A DNA stretch of 64,000 nt from an archaeon (lineage in GTDB: Archaea; Nanobdellota; Nanobdellia; Pacearchaeales; GW2011-AR1): the NCBI GenBank assembly GCA_021107855.1, contig JAIORZ010000011.1, forward strand, positions 133,686 through 197,685, read 5' to 3'. The stretch's first letter is position 1. Each line of letters opens with the position of its first letter. This document shows, piece after piece, positions 46,173-56,140 of this stretch. The translations under genes and the position numbers were made by a program. The notes beneath the pieces are model-generated. The model ran no database searches. It had not been told where the DNA came from and saw only the letters and a list, made by a program, of their open reading frames with translations.

Positions 46173-48521
46173 ATGGTGCTAAAAAGAGTAATTTTATTAT
46201 CCAGTATTTTTTGCCTGATATTATTTAGTTTTTCAATAATTGTGGAAGCAGCAACGCTGTGCAACCGAGCAGATATTAACGAAGACAACATTGTTGACAT
46301 GGAAGAACTTGTGTTATTTATTTCGCAATGGAAGCAGAGTAGCCAGGGGTACCTTTTGTGGGAGGTCATGGAAACCATGAATTTGTGGAAGAATGGGTGC
46401 ACGGTTTCTGTTTGTGGTAATGATATCTGTGAAGGTGGTGAAACCATCGAGAATTGTCCTGAGGATTGTTTAGAGAAAAAGGTCTTTGCAAGTCACATGG
46501 TCTGGTTTCCATTATTTGTCTTTCACAATCCTGAATCATATCCAACAATGAAGGACACGCCAATGCATCTATCAGCAATGGCTCCTGGATGCGCCTCTAC
46601 TGATGATCGTGATAATAACTTGTGTCCACCTAATCAATGGAACGAAGCAGATGTGATTGAGGATTATAAGACTGAAATTATAGACGCGTTTGAGCATGGT
46701 ATTGATGGGTTTGTTTTTTATGGTATAGGTGAAAATTTTGTACAGCAGCCTGAGAAACTTGGGCGCATGCTTACTGCTGCGGAAGAGGCCAGTGCAATAA
46801 TTGGTGAGAATTTTGAAATCATGTTTGCTCCAGATTTTTCTACAGAGATTCCTTTAGATAACTTTGTATCAAGTTTAACCAACACACTTTCTATACATAA
46901 AGACCATCCAAACCTCTACAAAGAGAATGGGGTTATAACTATTAATGGGTATTTAGCTGACAACTACAGTGTCAGTGAATGGGAGCAAGTCATACAGAGT
47001 CTGGGTTCAGCAGGTATAGATCTTGCAGTTATTGGCCACATCTATCCAAATAATAACTATCATCTTGGAATCACTACTGAAGGAGAGAATAAGATTAGGG
47101 ATTACATGACTGTCTTAGAGGGGGTATCTAGTTTTAGTCCTAATTTTAGACAAGAGCATCAGGAACCTGTCTCCAATCAATTGAAACAAATTCTCGACTC
47201 AGATGACAAAATATATATGCCGCAGGTGCATCCTGGTTATTATAGTGTTTTTAATGATGGACGTCCTAATTGGTATGTAGATGGGGACCTATCACGTTTC
47301 TTCAGAGATAATTGGGAGTTGGCAATTTCCCAGGATGTAGATTTGATTAATTTAGTCAGTTGGAGTGATAATTTTGAGAATCACCACATCAGCTCGTCAG
47401 TCAATCATAACTGGGTATATTTGGATATAACAAAATGGTACAGTCATATTTTCAAATACGGAGAAACTCCTGTCGTTGATGAAACCAAGCTTTATCTTGG
47501 GCACCATGGTTCAGTATACACCCATTATCCCATAGAAATTGAGGTCGTCGGGCTTGTTTCTGATGATCACGATCAAACCTCATGTGATCTTTCGGTCACT
47601 GGCAGTATGGATGGTTTTAGTAAGGGTGACTTTTCTATTTCCATGTGGTACGAATTTCCTGTCGGGGCAGCTAATTCTAAATGGAGCCTGAGCAAGGGTG
47701 ATGCATGGAGTCCTGGGAGTAAAGGCTTTGGCGTAGCTCATTGGACAGAGTCAGATCCAGTCACACCTGAACTTTTTCTAAATGACGGCACAAATAGGCT
47801 AGATCTCGGTGGAGGCAGCATTAACCGAGGAGAATGGGGGCATTTTGTATGGACTATTGACAGAGCAACTGGCTTAATGAAATCTTATAGGAATGGTGCT
47901 TTCCAGGGAGAGTTGGACATCTCTGATTTGGATGATATCAGCAACACAACAAGTCCGTTGGTTGTGGGTGAGTTGTTGGATAGTTATTTTATTGGGTCGA
48001 TGGATGAATTGAGGATATACAACAGGGTGTTGGATACGGCAGAGATTCAAGCATTGTCTAACAAGCAAACAGACGGAAGCCTGGGAGAAGGTTTAGTGTC
48101 CTTATTTTCGTTTGAGGATGATTTTTCGGATTCAGTCGGAAATGATGTGGTTATGAACGGGGACCCAACATTTGTTGCTGGCATCAGTGGCTTTGCGTTG
48201 GATTTTAATGGGGGAGATAATTTACTAACGACATTTGTTCCAGTTACTATATCAGATGAGCATATTGTATTGGAGAATGGGCTATTCGTCTATGAGGATT
48301 CGATTAGTGGGTGTGGGAGCGATGCAACAATTCACTTGACTTGTGGTTCATATGAGATAACAGAAGTTGTCCATGTAAGTGACCTATATTATGAATACAA
48401 GTGGCATACTGATTCTGAACTTTCTGTTTATGATTGCAACCACGGTTGTGGCGGAATCCGGTTGGGTGAGAATTATGCGCACATAATAGATATGTCGACC
48501 ATCTTTAAGAGGATCATATGA
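46173..48521 (+). CDS. Secreted GH71/GH99-like glycosidase with dockerin-like EF-hand, Cys module and LamG/ConA-like domain
   Basis: Signal peptide; ADINEDNIVDMEELVLFISQW; CGNDICEGGETIENCPEDC; VFASHMVWFP..AFEHGIDGFVFYGIGEN..EIMFAPDFS; FSISMWYEFP..SIDELRIYNR-type LamG motif; codon composition unlike neighbours. Confidence 0.75.
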   Translation: MVLKRVILLSSIFCLILFSFSIIVEAATLCNRADINEDNIVDMEELVLFISQWKQSSQGYLLWEVMETMNLWKNGCTVSVCGNDICEGGETIENCPEDCLEKKVFASHMVWFPLFVFHNPESYPTMKDTPMHLSAMAPGCASTDDRDNNLCPPNQWNEADVIEDYKTEIIDAFEHGIDGFVFYGIGENFVQQPEKLGRMLTAAEEASAIIGENFEIMFAPDFSTEIPLDNFVSSLTNTLSIHKDHPNLYKENGVITINGYLADNYSVSEWEQVIQSLGSAGIDLAVIGHIYPNNNYHLGITTEGENKIRDYMTVLEGVSSFSPNFRQEHQEPVSNQLKQILDSDDKIYMPQVHPGYYSVFNDGRPNWYVDGDLSRFFRDNWELAISQDVDLINLVSWSDNFENHHISSSVNHNWVYLDITKWYSHIFKYGETPVVDETKLYLGHHGSVYTHYPIEIEVVGLVSDDHDQTSCDLSVTGSMDGFSKGDFSISMWYEFPVGAANSKWSLSKGDAWSPGSKGFGVAHWTESDPVTPELFLNDGTNRLDLGGGSINRGEWGHFVWTIDRATGLMKSYRNGAFQGELDISDLDDISNTTSPLVVGELLDSYFIGSMDELRIYNRVLDTAEIQALSNKQTDGSLGEGLVSLFSFEDDFSDSVGNDVVMNGDPTFVAGISGFALDFNGGDNLLTTFVPVTISDEHIVLENGLFVYEDSISGCGSDATIHLTCGSYEITEVVHVSDLYYEYKWHTDSELSVYDCNHGCGGIRLGENYAHIIDMSTIFKRII

Positions 48522-48546
48522 TAAATAGATGTAAACTAAAAATTTA

Positions 48547-49320
48547 ATGGTAAATTCAAAAAAGAAAAAAAGAATTAGGTTTATTTTTTATAATACAGAA
48601 TATTTTGAGGGTCTTCAGGGTGTGAGGTGGAAGTATCTTGAGGTGTGGAAGAGGATTTTTGGGACAAAGCGGAATCTTTTGAAAATATGTAAGGAGATTT
48701 CGGCGTATAAGCCGGATGTTTTGGCGTTTATTGAGATTCAGGCGAAGTCTTTTTTTAGGAGGGAGAGGTATGATAATATTGTTAGGAAAGAAATGAAGAT
48801 GAAACATTCTTTGATAAAACCGAAGTATTTTTTTCACGGGCTTACTAGGATACTTAAGTATACCCCTGGAATTAAGGACCAGTCGAATGCTCTTTTTTCT
48901 AAAAAAAGTTTTTGTGATTCTGAGTTTGTTTATTTTAAAGAGGGGGTTAAAAAATTAATTATAAAAGCTTCGGTAAAAGTTCCTAAGAAAATTACTTTTC
49001 TTATTGTGCATTTGGCTTTGGCTAAAGGTTCTCGTCAGAAGCAGATGGAGGAATTGGCTGAGATTGTTAGAGGTGTTAAGACTCCGATTGTTCTTGCTGG
49101 AGATTTTAATACGTTTGGCGGGAAGGAGGAACTTGATGTTTTGATAAAAAACAGTCGATTGCGTAAGGTGAAAGAGTCGCTTACTTTTCCGGCGTTTCAT
49201 CCCAATAAAGTTCTGGACCATATTTTGATTTCTCCTGAGATTCGGGTTAAGAATTATGAGGTTCTGAAGTTGAAGTTGTCGGACCATCTTCCGGTTATGG
49301 TGGATTTCGAGGTTAGGTAG
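48547..49320 (+). CDS. Endonuclease/exonuclease/phosphatase-family protein
   Basis: DVLAFIEIQAKS, PIVLAGDFNTFGG, LDHILISPEI, LSDHLPVMVDFEVR. Confidence 0.88.
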   Translation: MVNSKKKKRIRFIFYNTEYFEGLQGVRWKYLEVWKRIFGTKRNLLKICKEISAYKPDVLAFIEIQAKSFFRRERYDNIVRKEMKMKHSLIKPKYFFHGLTRILKYTPGIKDQSNALFSKKSFCDSEFVYFKEGVKKLIIKASVKVPKKITFLIVHLALAKGSRQKQMEELAEIVRGVKTPIVLAGDFNTFGGKEELDVLIKNSRLRKVKESLTFPAFHPNKVLDHILISPEIRVKNYEVLKLKLSDHLPVMVDFEVR

Positions 49321-49428
49321 AATTTTTGCGAGGGTTCATGGTAAGTTTTATAAGAGTAACATTAAAAATGTTTCACGTAAAAATTGTTGGCAAAAGTTTT
49401 TAAAGCAAATTTTCACTTAATTATTACG

Positions 49429-49851
49429 ATGGGTTTAATGAGTGGACGGAAGATGAAGAATAAGCGGAAGAAGTTTCGTGATAATAGGTTGCCAGATAAG
49501 AAGAAGCGGCTTGGAATTAGTTTGAAGTTTGACCCGATTGGTCGTGCTGCGCAGGCTAAAGGAATTGTTGTTAAGAAGATTCAGAAGGAAGCGAAGCAGC
49601 CTAATTCTGCTATGAGGAAGTGTTGCAGGGTTCAGTTGATTAAGAATGGTAAGGAAGTGACTGCGTTTATTCCTGGGAATTTGGCGCAAAAGTTTGTTGA
49701 TGAGCATGACGAGGTTGTGATTGAGAGAATTGGTGGAAAGCAGGGTCGGACGAAGGGGGATTTGTCTGGTGTTCGGTTTCAGGTTATTAAAGTAAATGAT
49801 CAGCCTTTGGCGCGACTTTGGTGTGGGAAGATTGAGAAGGGGAGGCGTTGA
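49429..49851 (+). CDS. rps12: Ribosomal protein S12
   Basis: KEAKQPNSAMRKCCRVQLIKNGKEVTAFIPG, DEVVIERIGGKQGRTKGDLSGVRFQVIKVN. Confidence 0.95.
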   Translation: MGLMSGRKMKNKRKKFRDNRLPDKKKRLGISLKFDPIGRAAQAKGIVVKKIQKEAKQPNSAMRKCCRVQLIKNGKEVTAFIPGNLAQKFVDEHDEVVIERIGGKQGRTKGDLSGVRFQVIKVNDQPLARLWCGKIEKGRR

Positions 49852-50189
49852 TGGGGATTGGAAGCTGTGGTGGAACTGGATTTGGTGGTTATGATTTTGA
49901 GAAGGAAGGATTGGGAGTTTATGGTGAGGGTGCTGGATGTGGGCGTCCTATAGGGGAGATAGGGGAGGGTTGGCCGCTGGTGAAAGAGAGGGGCGATAGA
50001 TATAATGAATTGGTTAGGATTATGGGGAGTGAGCCTAGAGAACTTTATTTTATTGTTTATGAGCATATGGATGGCGAATCGACATCTGGCAGGGTATCAT
50101 ATGTAGAGAAATTGACTGGTAGGGTTTCGGGTTTTAGAAGGCATAGTGGTATTTCTTTTGATGATTTTGTTGAGGGGGTTTTTGATTAG
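49848..50189 (+). CDS. Unrecognised Gly-rich small protein between S12 and S7
   Basis: 113 aa ORF overlapping S12 stop. Confidence 0.55.
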   Translation: MMGIGSCGGTGFGGYDFEKEGLGVYGEGAGCGRPIGEIGEGWPLVKERGDRYNELVRIMGSEPRELYFIVYEHMDGESTSGRVSYVEKLTGRVSGFRRHSGISFDDFVEGVFD

Positions 50190-50190
50190 G

Positions 50191-50409
50191 ATGGGGGAAT
50201 TAGTCAAGTTTATGAGCGCTGAAGATATGTCCGGGATTGTGGAGGAAGATTTTGAGAAATATGATTCCATCGTAGTAAGGGGATTGCCTGATTGTGAAAA
50301 GGTAGTAGCTACGATTGGTAATGGGTTTTTGGGTGTAGATAGTACTGTTCCTAAAACGGGTGAAGGCTATGTGGTTTTAAGGCCGGATAATACGGGGGGT
50401 TCTTCATAA
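50191..50409 (+). CDS. Unrecognised small protein between S12 and S7
   Basis: ORF from ATG 50191 (MGELVKFMSAEDMSG..), directly after preceding stop. Confidence 0.55.
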   Translation: MGELVKFMSAEDMSGIVEEDFEKYDSIVVRGLPDCEKVVATIGNGFLGVDSTVPKTGEGYVVLRPDNTGGSS

Positions 50410-50410
50410 G

Positions 50411-51007
50411 ATGGTAGAGATGAAGGTTTTTGGTTTGTTTGATGCTTCTGAGGTTAGAGTTGAGGACCCGGGCTTGAAAAAGGTTGTGAATTTGAATGCT
50501 AAGTTGATGTTGAAGAGTCATGGGCGGATTAAGTGGGATCCGGCTCGGACGAAAGTTAATGTTGTTGAGAGGTTGATTAATTTGTTGCAGGTTCCTGGGT
50601 CGCGGGGGAAGAAGCATAGGATTATTACTGGTTGGATTACTGGGAAGCAGACGAAGTGTACGGGGATTGTGATTGATGCGTTTAAGATTATTGAGAAGAA
50701 GACTGGGGAGAATCCGTTGAAGGTTTTTGTTCGGGCGATTGAGAATGGTGCGCCGAGAGATGAGACGACTACGATTGTTATGGGTGGTTCGAAATATCCG
50801 CAGTCTGTTGATGTTTCTCCACGACGGAGATTGAATTTGGTTTTGAGGTATTTTGTTAATGGGTCTTATGATAAGGCGTTTAATAAGAAAGCGACGATTG
50901 TTGAGGCTTTGGCGAAGGAGATTATGTTGGCTGCTGATAATTCGGGGGAGAGTTATGCAGTTAGGAAGAGAAGCGACACGGAAAAGCAGGCTGACGCGGC
51001 TCGGTAA
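50411..51007 (+). CDS. rps7: Ribosomal protein S7
   Basis: VNVVERLINLLQVPGSRGKKHR..NPLKVFVRAIENGAPRDETTTIVMGGSKYPQSVDVSPRRRLNLVLRY. Confidence 0.95.
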   Translation: MVEMKVFGLFDASEVRVEDPGLKKVVNLNAKLMLKSHGRIKWDPARTKVNVVERLINLLQVPGSRGKKHRIITGWITGKQTKCTGIVIDAFKIIEKKTGENPLKVFVRAIENGAPRDETTTIVMGGSKYPQSVDVSPRRRLNLVLRYFVNGSYDKAFNKKATIVEALAKEIMLAADNSGESYAVRKRSDTEKQADAAR

Positions 51008-51061
51008 TTTTGTTAACTTAAGTATAATTGTTTTTATAAAGTTTGATTTGATTTTGTTTTT

Positions 51062-51244
51062 ATGAATAAATATTTTAGTTATTGTATCGGGTCAAATGGG
51101 AGGTTTTATTATGGCTGTGAGCGAAGGGATGGATGTAGTGGTTCTTGTGATTTATCTGAGGGTGGTGATAAGAAAGAGATGGGGGGAGTAGAGAGGAGTT
51201 GTTCTTCTATTGAGGAAGAAGGGCTTATGTCGTCGGAAAATTAA
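51062..51244 (+). CDS. Small Cys/Ser-rich ORF between S7 and EF-2
   Basis: 60 aa ORF with TATA tttttataaag upstream. Confidence 0.4.
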   Translation: MNKYFSYCIGSNGRFYYGCERRDGCSGSCDLSEGGDKKEMGGVERSCSSIEEEGLMSSEN

Positions 51245-51292
51245 TATTTAGTAGGGCAAAGTTTTATAAAAGGATTTTTCAATTTATTGTTT

Positions 51293-53464
51293 ATGGCACC
51301 CGACATGACGAGCAAAGTTAAGGAATTACAGAAGGACCCGACGCATATTCGGAATATTGCGATTTGTGCGCATATTGACCACGGGAAGACGACGTTTTCT
51401 GATAATCTTTTGGCTGGTGCTGGGATGATGAGTGAGGCATTGGCGGGGAAGGCGAGGACTTTGGATTTTCATGAGGATGAGGCGGAGAGGGGAATTACGA
51501 TTGATTCAGCGTCGGTGTCTATGGTTCATAATGTTAATGGCGATGATTATCTGATTAATTTAATTGATACACCTGGGCACGTTGATTTTGGTGGGGATGT
51601 TACTCGGGCTATGAGAGCTGTGGATGGTGCGATTGTTTTGAGTTGTGCGAGTGAGGGTATTATGCCGCAGACCGAGACTGTTTTGAGGCAGGCTTTGAAG
51701 GAGAGGGTTCGTCCGATTTTGTTTATTAATAAGGTAGATAGGTTGATTCGTGAGGTTAAGTTGACGCCGGAGGAGATGCAGAAGAGGTTTGTTGATATTA
51801 TTAATAATGTAAATAAGTTGATTGCGGAGATTGCCGAGCCTGAATATAAGCAAAAGTGGCAGGTCGGCGTCGCTGATGGTACGGTTGCTTTTGGGAGTGC
51901 GTTTCATAATTGGGCTTTGAGTATTCCTTATATGCAGAAGCACGGGATTAGTTTTAAGGAAATTATTGAGGCGTATGAGAAGGGTGGCGAAGAGTATAAG
52001 ATTTTGGCGAAGAGAGCTCCGATTCATGAGGTTATTTTGGGAATGGTTGTTGATAATCATCCTGACCCTGTGACTGCGCAGTCTTATAGGATTCCGAAAA
52101 TTTGGCATGGTGACTTGGAGAGTGAGGCAGGGAAAGATCTAATGAGTTGTAATATTGATGGCGAGGTTGCGTTTGTTCCGATTAAGATTGTTGTTGACCC
52201 GCATGCGGGGGAGGTTGCGGCTGGTCGTTTGTTTGGTGGGAAGATTAAGCAGGGTGACGAGTTGTATATGAATATTGCGGGGACGAACGTTAGGGCTCAG
52301 CAGGTTTCGATTTACAAGGGTGCTTCGAGGGTTCAGCTTGATGAGGTTGTTGCTGGGAATATTGTTGGGATTGTTGGGTTGAGGGATGTTGTCGTTGGGG
52401 AAACTGTTTCGAAGAATCCGATTGAGCCGTTTGAGGCTATTAGTCATTTGTTCGAGCCTGTTGTTACAAAGTCGATTGCTGCGAAGAGGACTGCGGACTT
52501 GCCTAAGTTGATTGAGATTTTGAGGCAGATTGGGAAGGAAGACCCGTCGCTGAGGATTGAGATTAATGAGGAGACTGGGGAGAGTTTGATGAGTGGGATG
52601 GGGGAGTTGCATTTGGAGATTATTGAGAATAGGATTAAGAGCGAGAAGGGGCTGGAGATTGAGATGGGTCCGCCGATTATTGTTTATCGTGAGTCGGTTG
52701 CGAAGGTGAGTGATGTTGCTGTCGGACGTTCTCCGAATAAGCATAATGATTTTTTTATTACGGTTGAGCCCTTGGAGGAATCTATTATTGAGGCTATTGC
52801 TGATGGAACTTTGCCGTCGGGTAGAATTAAGAAGAAGGATAAGGCTTTGGACGAGACTTTGGTTGGGTTGGGAATTAGTCGGGATGAGGCGCAACAGTAT
52901 AGGAATATTTACAAGGGTTCGATTTTTTTGGATAGGACGAAGGGGATTGTTCAGATTGGGGAGGTTATTGAGTTGTTGCTTGATGCGTTTGAGCAGGTTA
53001 TGGATGCTGGTCCGTTGGCGAGGGAGCCTTGTCATAAGATGAAAGTTTCTGTTGTTGATATGAAGTTGCATGAGGATGCGATTCATCGTGGTCCAGCGCA
53101 GGTATACCCGGCTGTTCGTGATGCGATTAAGGAGGGTTTTGCTAAGGCTGTTCCTGTTATTTTTGAACCGGTTCAGGTTCATCAGATTGAGGCGCCTATT
53201 AATTTTATGGGGGCTGTGACTTCTCTTGTTTCGACGAAGAGGGGGACTTTGGTTGATGTTCAGCAGGATGAGACTGGGGTTACGATTCGGGCTGAGTTGC
53301 CGGTTGCTGAGATGATAGGATGGACGAGTGATTTGAGGAGTGCGACTGAGGGGAGAGGGGTTTCTAGTTTGGTTAGTCAGACTTTTAAGAGATTGCCGGG
53401 GGATATGCAGGGGAAGGTTATTAGGACTATACGTTCTCGGAAGGGTTTGAGTGAGAATCAGTAG
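51293..53464 (+). CDS. fusA: Translation elongation factor 2
   Basis: ICAHIDHGKTTFSDNLL, IDTPGHVDFGGDVTRAMRAVDGAI, HEDAIHRGPAQVYPAVRDAI diphthamide loop. Confidence 0.97.
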   Translation: MAPDMTSKVKELQKDPTHIRNIAICAHIDHGKTTFSDNLLAGAGMMSEALAGKARTLDFHEDEAERGITIDSASVSMVHNVNGDDYLINLIDTPGHVDFGGDVTRAMRAVDGAIVLSCASEGIMPQTETVLRQALKERVRPILFINKVDRLIREVKLTPEEMQKRFVDIINNVNKLIAEIAEPEYKQKWQVGVADGTVAFGSAFHNWALSIPYMQKHGISFKEIIEAYEKGGEEYKILAKRAPIHEVILGMVVDNHPDPVTAQSYRIPKIWHGDLESEAGKDLMSCNIDGEVAFVPIKIVVDPHAGEVAAGRLFGGKIKQGDELYMNIAGTNVRAQQVSIYKGASRVQLDEVVAGNIVGIVGLRDVVVGETVSKNPIEPFEAISHLFEPVVTKSIAAKRTADLPKLIEILRQIGKEDPSLRIEINEETGESLMSGMGELHLEIIENRIKSEKGLEIEMGPPIIVYRESVAKVSDVAVGRSPNKHNDFFITVEPLEESIIEAIADGTLPSGRIKKKDKALDETLVGLGISRDEAQQYRNIYKGSIFLDRTKGIVQIGEVIELLLDAFEQVMDAGPLAREPCHKMKVSVVDMKLHEDAIHRGPAQVYPAVRDAIKEGFAKAVPVIFEPVQVHQIEAPINFMGAVTSLVSTKRGTLVDVQQDETGVTIRAELPVAEMIGWTSDLRSATEGRGVSSLVSQTFKRLPGDMQGKVIRTIRSRKGLSENQ

Positions 53465-53570
53465 ATTCCTAAACCACTAACTTTAAAAACCAAAATCTAT
53501 ATCTTAATTTGTATCGTTAAGAGTAAAATCCCTCGATGCAATCAGATTAACTAAATTGAAAAAATATAAT

Positions 53571-54857
53571 ATGGCTAAAGAAAAACCTATACTGAATGTT
53601 GTCTTTGTTGGACACGTTGACCAGGGGAAGTCTACTTGCGTAGGGCGAGTGTTCTTTGATGGCGGTGCGGTCTCTGAACAAGAGATGAAGAAGTTTAAGG
53701 AAGAAGCAGAAAAGCATGGTAAAGTTGGATTTGAGTTCGCTTATGTGATGGATAATTTAAAGGAAGAGCGAGAAAGAGGGGTTACTATTAACCTGTCTTA
53801 CAAGAAGCTTATGACTAAGAATTTTGAAGTTACTATTATCGACGCTCCGGGGCATAAGGATTTTGTTAAAAACATGATTACTGGTGCTTCGCAGGCAGAT
53901 GCGGCTTTTTTAGTTGTTGGATGTGAAGACGGGGTACAGCCTCAGACTAAGGAGCACGTTTGGTTGTTGAGGACTATGGGTGTGAAATCACTTGCGGTTC
54001 TTGTTAACAAGATGGATGTTGTTGATTATAACGAGGATAAGTACAAGAAAGCTGTCGAGGACGTTAAAGGTGTTATTAAGCAGGCTGGATATAAGCCTGA
54101 TGAAACTACTTTTATCGCGGGTTCCGCTCTTATGGGCGATAACATTGCGAATAAGTCTGATAAGATGGCGTGGTACAAGGGACCAACTGTTCTAGAACAG
54201 ATTGATAAGTTTCCTGCACCAGAGAAACCAACTGGATTACCAATGCGTATGCCAATTCAGGATGTCTACGATATCACTGGTATTGGTACTGTTCCTGTAG
54301 GAAAGATTGAAACTGGAATTATGAAAATCGGCCAAAAGGTCGTTGTTCTACCGGGGAGATCTGGAACTGGAATCACGGGTGAAGTTCGAAGTATCGAGGC
54401 TCACCACGAGCAGTTGAAAGAAGGCGAAGCTGGAGATAATGTTGGTATCAACATCAGAGGTGTTGGTAAGAAAGACATGGCTCGAGGCGACGTTATTTGT
54501 GACGCTGCTAATCCAGCAAAAATAGTTGAAGAATTTGAAGCACAAGTTGCTGTCATTAATCATCCGACTGTTATTGCTAAAGGGTATACACCAGTTTTCC
54601 ATGTTCATACGGCTCAGGTTCCATGTCAATTTGTGGAATTGAAAGCTAAGTTGGACCCGGCTACTGGACAGGTTGCTGAAGAGAACCCTGATTTCCTAAA
54701 GAATGGGGATGTTGCTATTGTTAAGATTAAGCCGGTTGGCAATCTAGTTTTGGAGTCTGCTGATAAGAATCCGAATATGGCTAGGTTTGCTATCCGAGAT
54801 GCTGGTGTTACGGTAGCTGCGGGTGTCTGCAAGTCTCTTGTCGAAAAGAAACTTTAA
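53571..54857 (+). CDS. tuf: Translation elongation factor 1-alpha
   Basis: [53 protein letters not shown]. Confidence 0.97.
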   Translation: MAKEKPILNVVFVGHVDQGKSTCVGRVFFDGGAVSEQEMKKFKEEAEKHGKVGFEFAYVMDNLKEERERGVTINLSYKKLMTKNFEVTIIDAPGHKDFVKNMITGASQADAAFLVVGCEDGVQPQTKEHVWLLRTMGVKSLAVLVNKMDVVDYNEDKYKKAVEDVKGVIKQAGYKPDETTFIAGSALMGDNIANKSDKMAWYKGPTVLEQIDKFPAPEKPTGLPMRMPIQDVYDITGIGTVPVGKIETGIMKIGQKVVVLPGRSGTGITGEVRSIEAHHEQLKEGEAGDNVGINIRGVGKKDMARGDVICDAANPAKIVEEFEAQVAVINHPTVIAKGYTPVFHVHTAQVPCQFVELKAKLDPATGQVAEENPDFLKNGDVAIVKIKPVGNLVLESADKNPNMARFAIRDAGVTVAAGVCKSLVEKKL

Positions 54858-54947
54858 TTTTATTTGGAAATTTCTTGGTAAAAGAATTCTCGCGTACCAT
54901 TGTACGCCACGAATTTTTTTACACTTCGAAATTTCCTAACTAAAATT
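54856..54947. repeat. Nested inverted-repeat element, copy 2, with 23-bp core CTCGCGTACCATTGTACGCCACG (54889-54911)
   Basis: Outer arms aattttatttggaaatttc / gaaatttcctaactaaaatt; second arms aaaagaatt/aattttttt; hairpin GCGTAC-catt-GTACGC. Confidence 0.72.
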
Positions 54948-54980
54948 AAACTTTTTCCGACGCTTTTTTTTATTTTTTTG

Positions 54981-55001
54981 CCCGGGATTTTCCGGGTTTT
55001 T
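54981..55001 (+). terminator. Hairpin CCCGG-gatttt-CCGGG with T-tract
   Basis: cccgggattttccgggtttttgg downstream of tuf. Confidence 0.55.
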
Positions 55002-55039
55002 GGAATTTTTTTATTAAATTAAGGGATATTAGAGGAAAA

Positions 55040-55395
55040 TTATTCATTGCAATATTTTTCTAAATTATCTATTTCCTTTCTATAGGCGCCTTTTTTAGAG
55101 AGGAAAGCCTGATTAAAATAGTCTTTAAATAAATCGTAAGCATGATTGGCTGATTGTATAGATATCTCTGGGTTTATTAGAGGATTTGTTGAGGATCTGG
55201 GTTTTTCGAGGTCGATAATGGGGGTATCTTGTCTCCATATAGCATTGCCGTTTTGAAAAGAGAGGGAAGCATCTAAAAAAAATATGATTCATTCATCTTT
55301 TTATCAAGTAACTTTTGAGTTTTGGAGATAAATTTATGTTCGTATTCTCGGTCTATTCCGTCAGACATTCTTTGTAGCTGTTTACCTATTTCCAT
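55040..55395 (-). pseudogene. Small gene split by a single-nt frameshift in an 8-nt homopolymer
   Basis: Reverse strand MEIGKQLQRMSDGIDREYEHKFISKTQKLLDKKMNESYFF*; with one extra T it continues LDASLSFQNGNAIWRQDTPIIDLEKPRSSTNPLINPEISIQSANHAYDLFKDYFNQAFLSKKGAYRKEIDNLEKYCNE*. Confidence 0.65.
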
Positions 55396-55537
55396 TTTTT
55401 ATTATTCTTATTTTGCTAATTATATATACTACTTAAATATTTTGTTTTAAGTGTCTTTTGCTAGTAGTTACAATGTTATTTTTCAAATAGATACCTACCA
55501 CGATAATTCTTAAAAAGTCGTTATTGTTTTTTGTTTA

Positions 55538-56095
55538 ATGACAATCCAAGTCAGAGAAAAAACAATCGAAGAGATGGAAACGAAGTTGCTTTCTATGAAT
55601 ACGGCTTTGAATAAGATTAATTATTTGGAGTCGGCGTTGAAGGCGGTTGGCGGGAGTTTTGAGATTAAGCGGTTTATTTGGGGCGAGTTGGCGAAGTTGT
55701 ATGAGGAGAGGGCGATGTTTGAACGGGCGGCGCGGGCTCTTGGGAATTTGGCTTCTATGGAACCGATGTTTCGGGATAGGATGGATTCTTATGTTATGGC
55801 GGCTGAGATGTATTGTCGTATTGGGAAGGTGGATGACGCGGATGATATGTTTAGTAAGGCGATTCGGGATGCGACTGGTGCTGATAAGGCGAAAATTGTG
55901 TTGGCTCGGAAGAATATTTATTTGGGTGCGGCTAAGGAACTTGAGGGGAAGGCGAAGAGGGCGAGTGCGGTGAAGTTTTATGAGAAGTTGGTTAAGATGA
56001 AGTTGGAAGATATTGAGAGGGAAGAGATTTTGGGTAAGTTGAGAGAGTCGTATAAGGCACTAGGTATGTTTCGTGAGGCAAAATTATTGGGATGA
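55538..56095 (+). CDS. TPR-like helical repeat protein
   Basis: FIWGELAKLYEERAMFERAARALGNLASMEP, YVMAAEMYCRIGKVDDADDMFSKAIRDA. Confidence 0.75.
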   Translation: MTIQVREKTIEEMETKLLSMNTALNKINYLESALKAVGGSFEIKRFIWGELAKLYEERAMFERAARALGNLASMEPMFRDRMDSYVMAAEMYCRIGKVDDADDMFSKAIRDATGADKAKIVLARKNIYLGAAKELEGKAKRASAVKFYEKLVKMKLEDIEREEILGKLRESYKALGMFREAKLLG

Positions 56096-56140
56096 GATGG
56101 AAGTTTCTATAAAAAAAATAGAAGAAAAAAAATAAATTGG

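Noticed and set aside
49848-50409. Toxin-antitoxin pair in the str operon
   Set aside because: Two small adjacent ORFs fit the layout but neither shows a recognisable toxin or antitoxin motif.
52139-53182. 347-aa antisense ORF within EF-2
   Set aside because: Shadow ORF of a strongly conserved gene, same compositional artefact.
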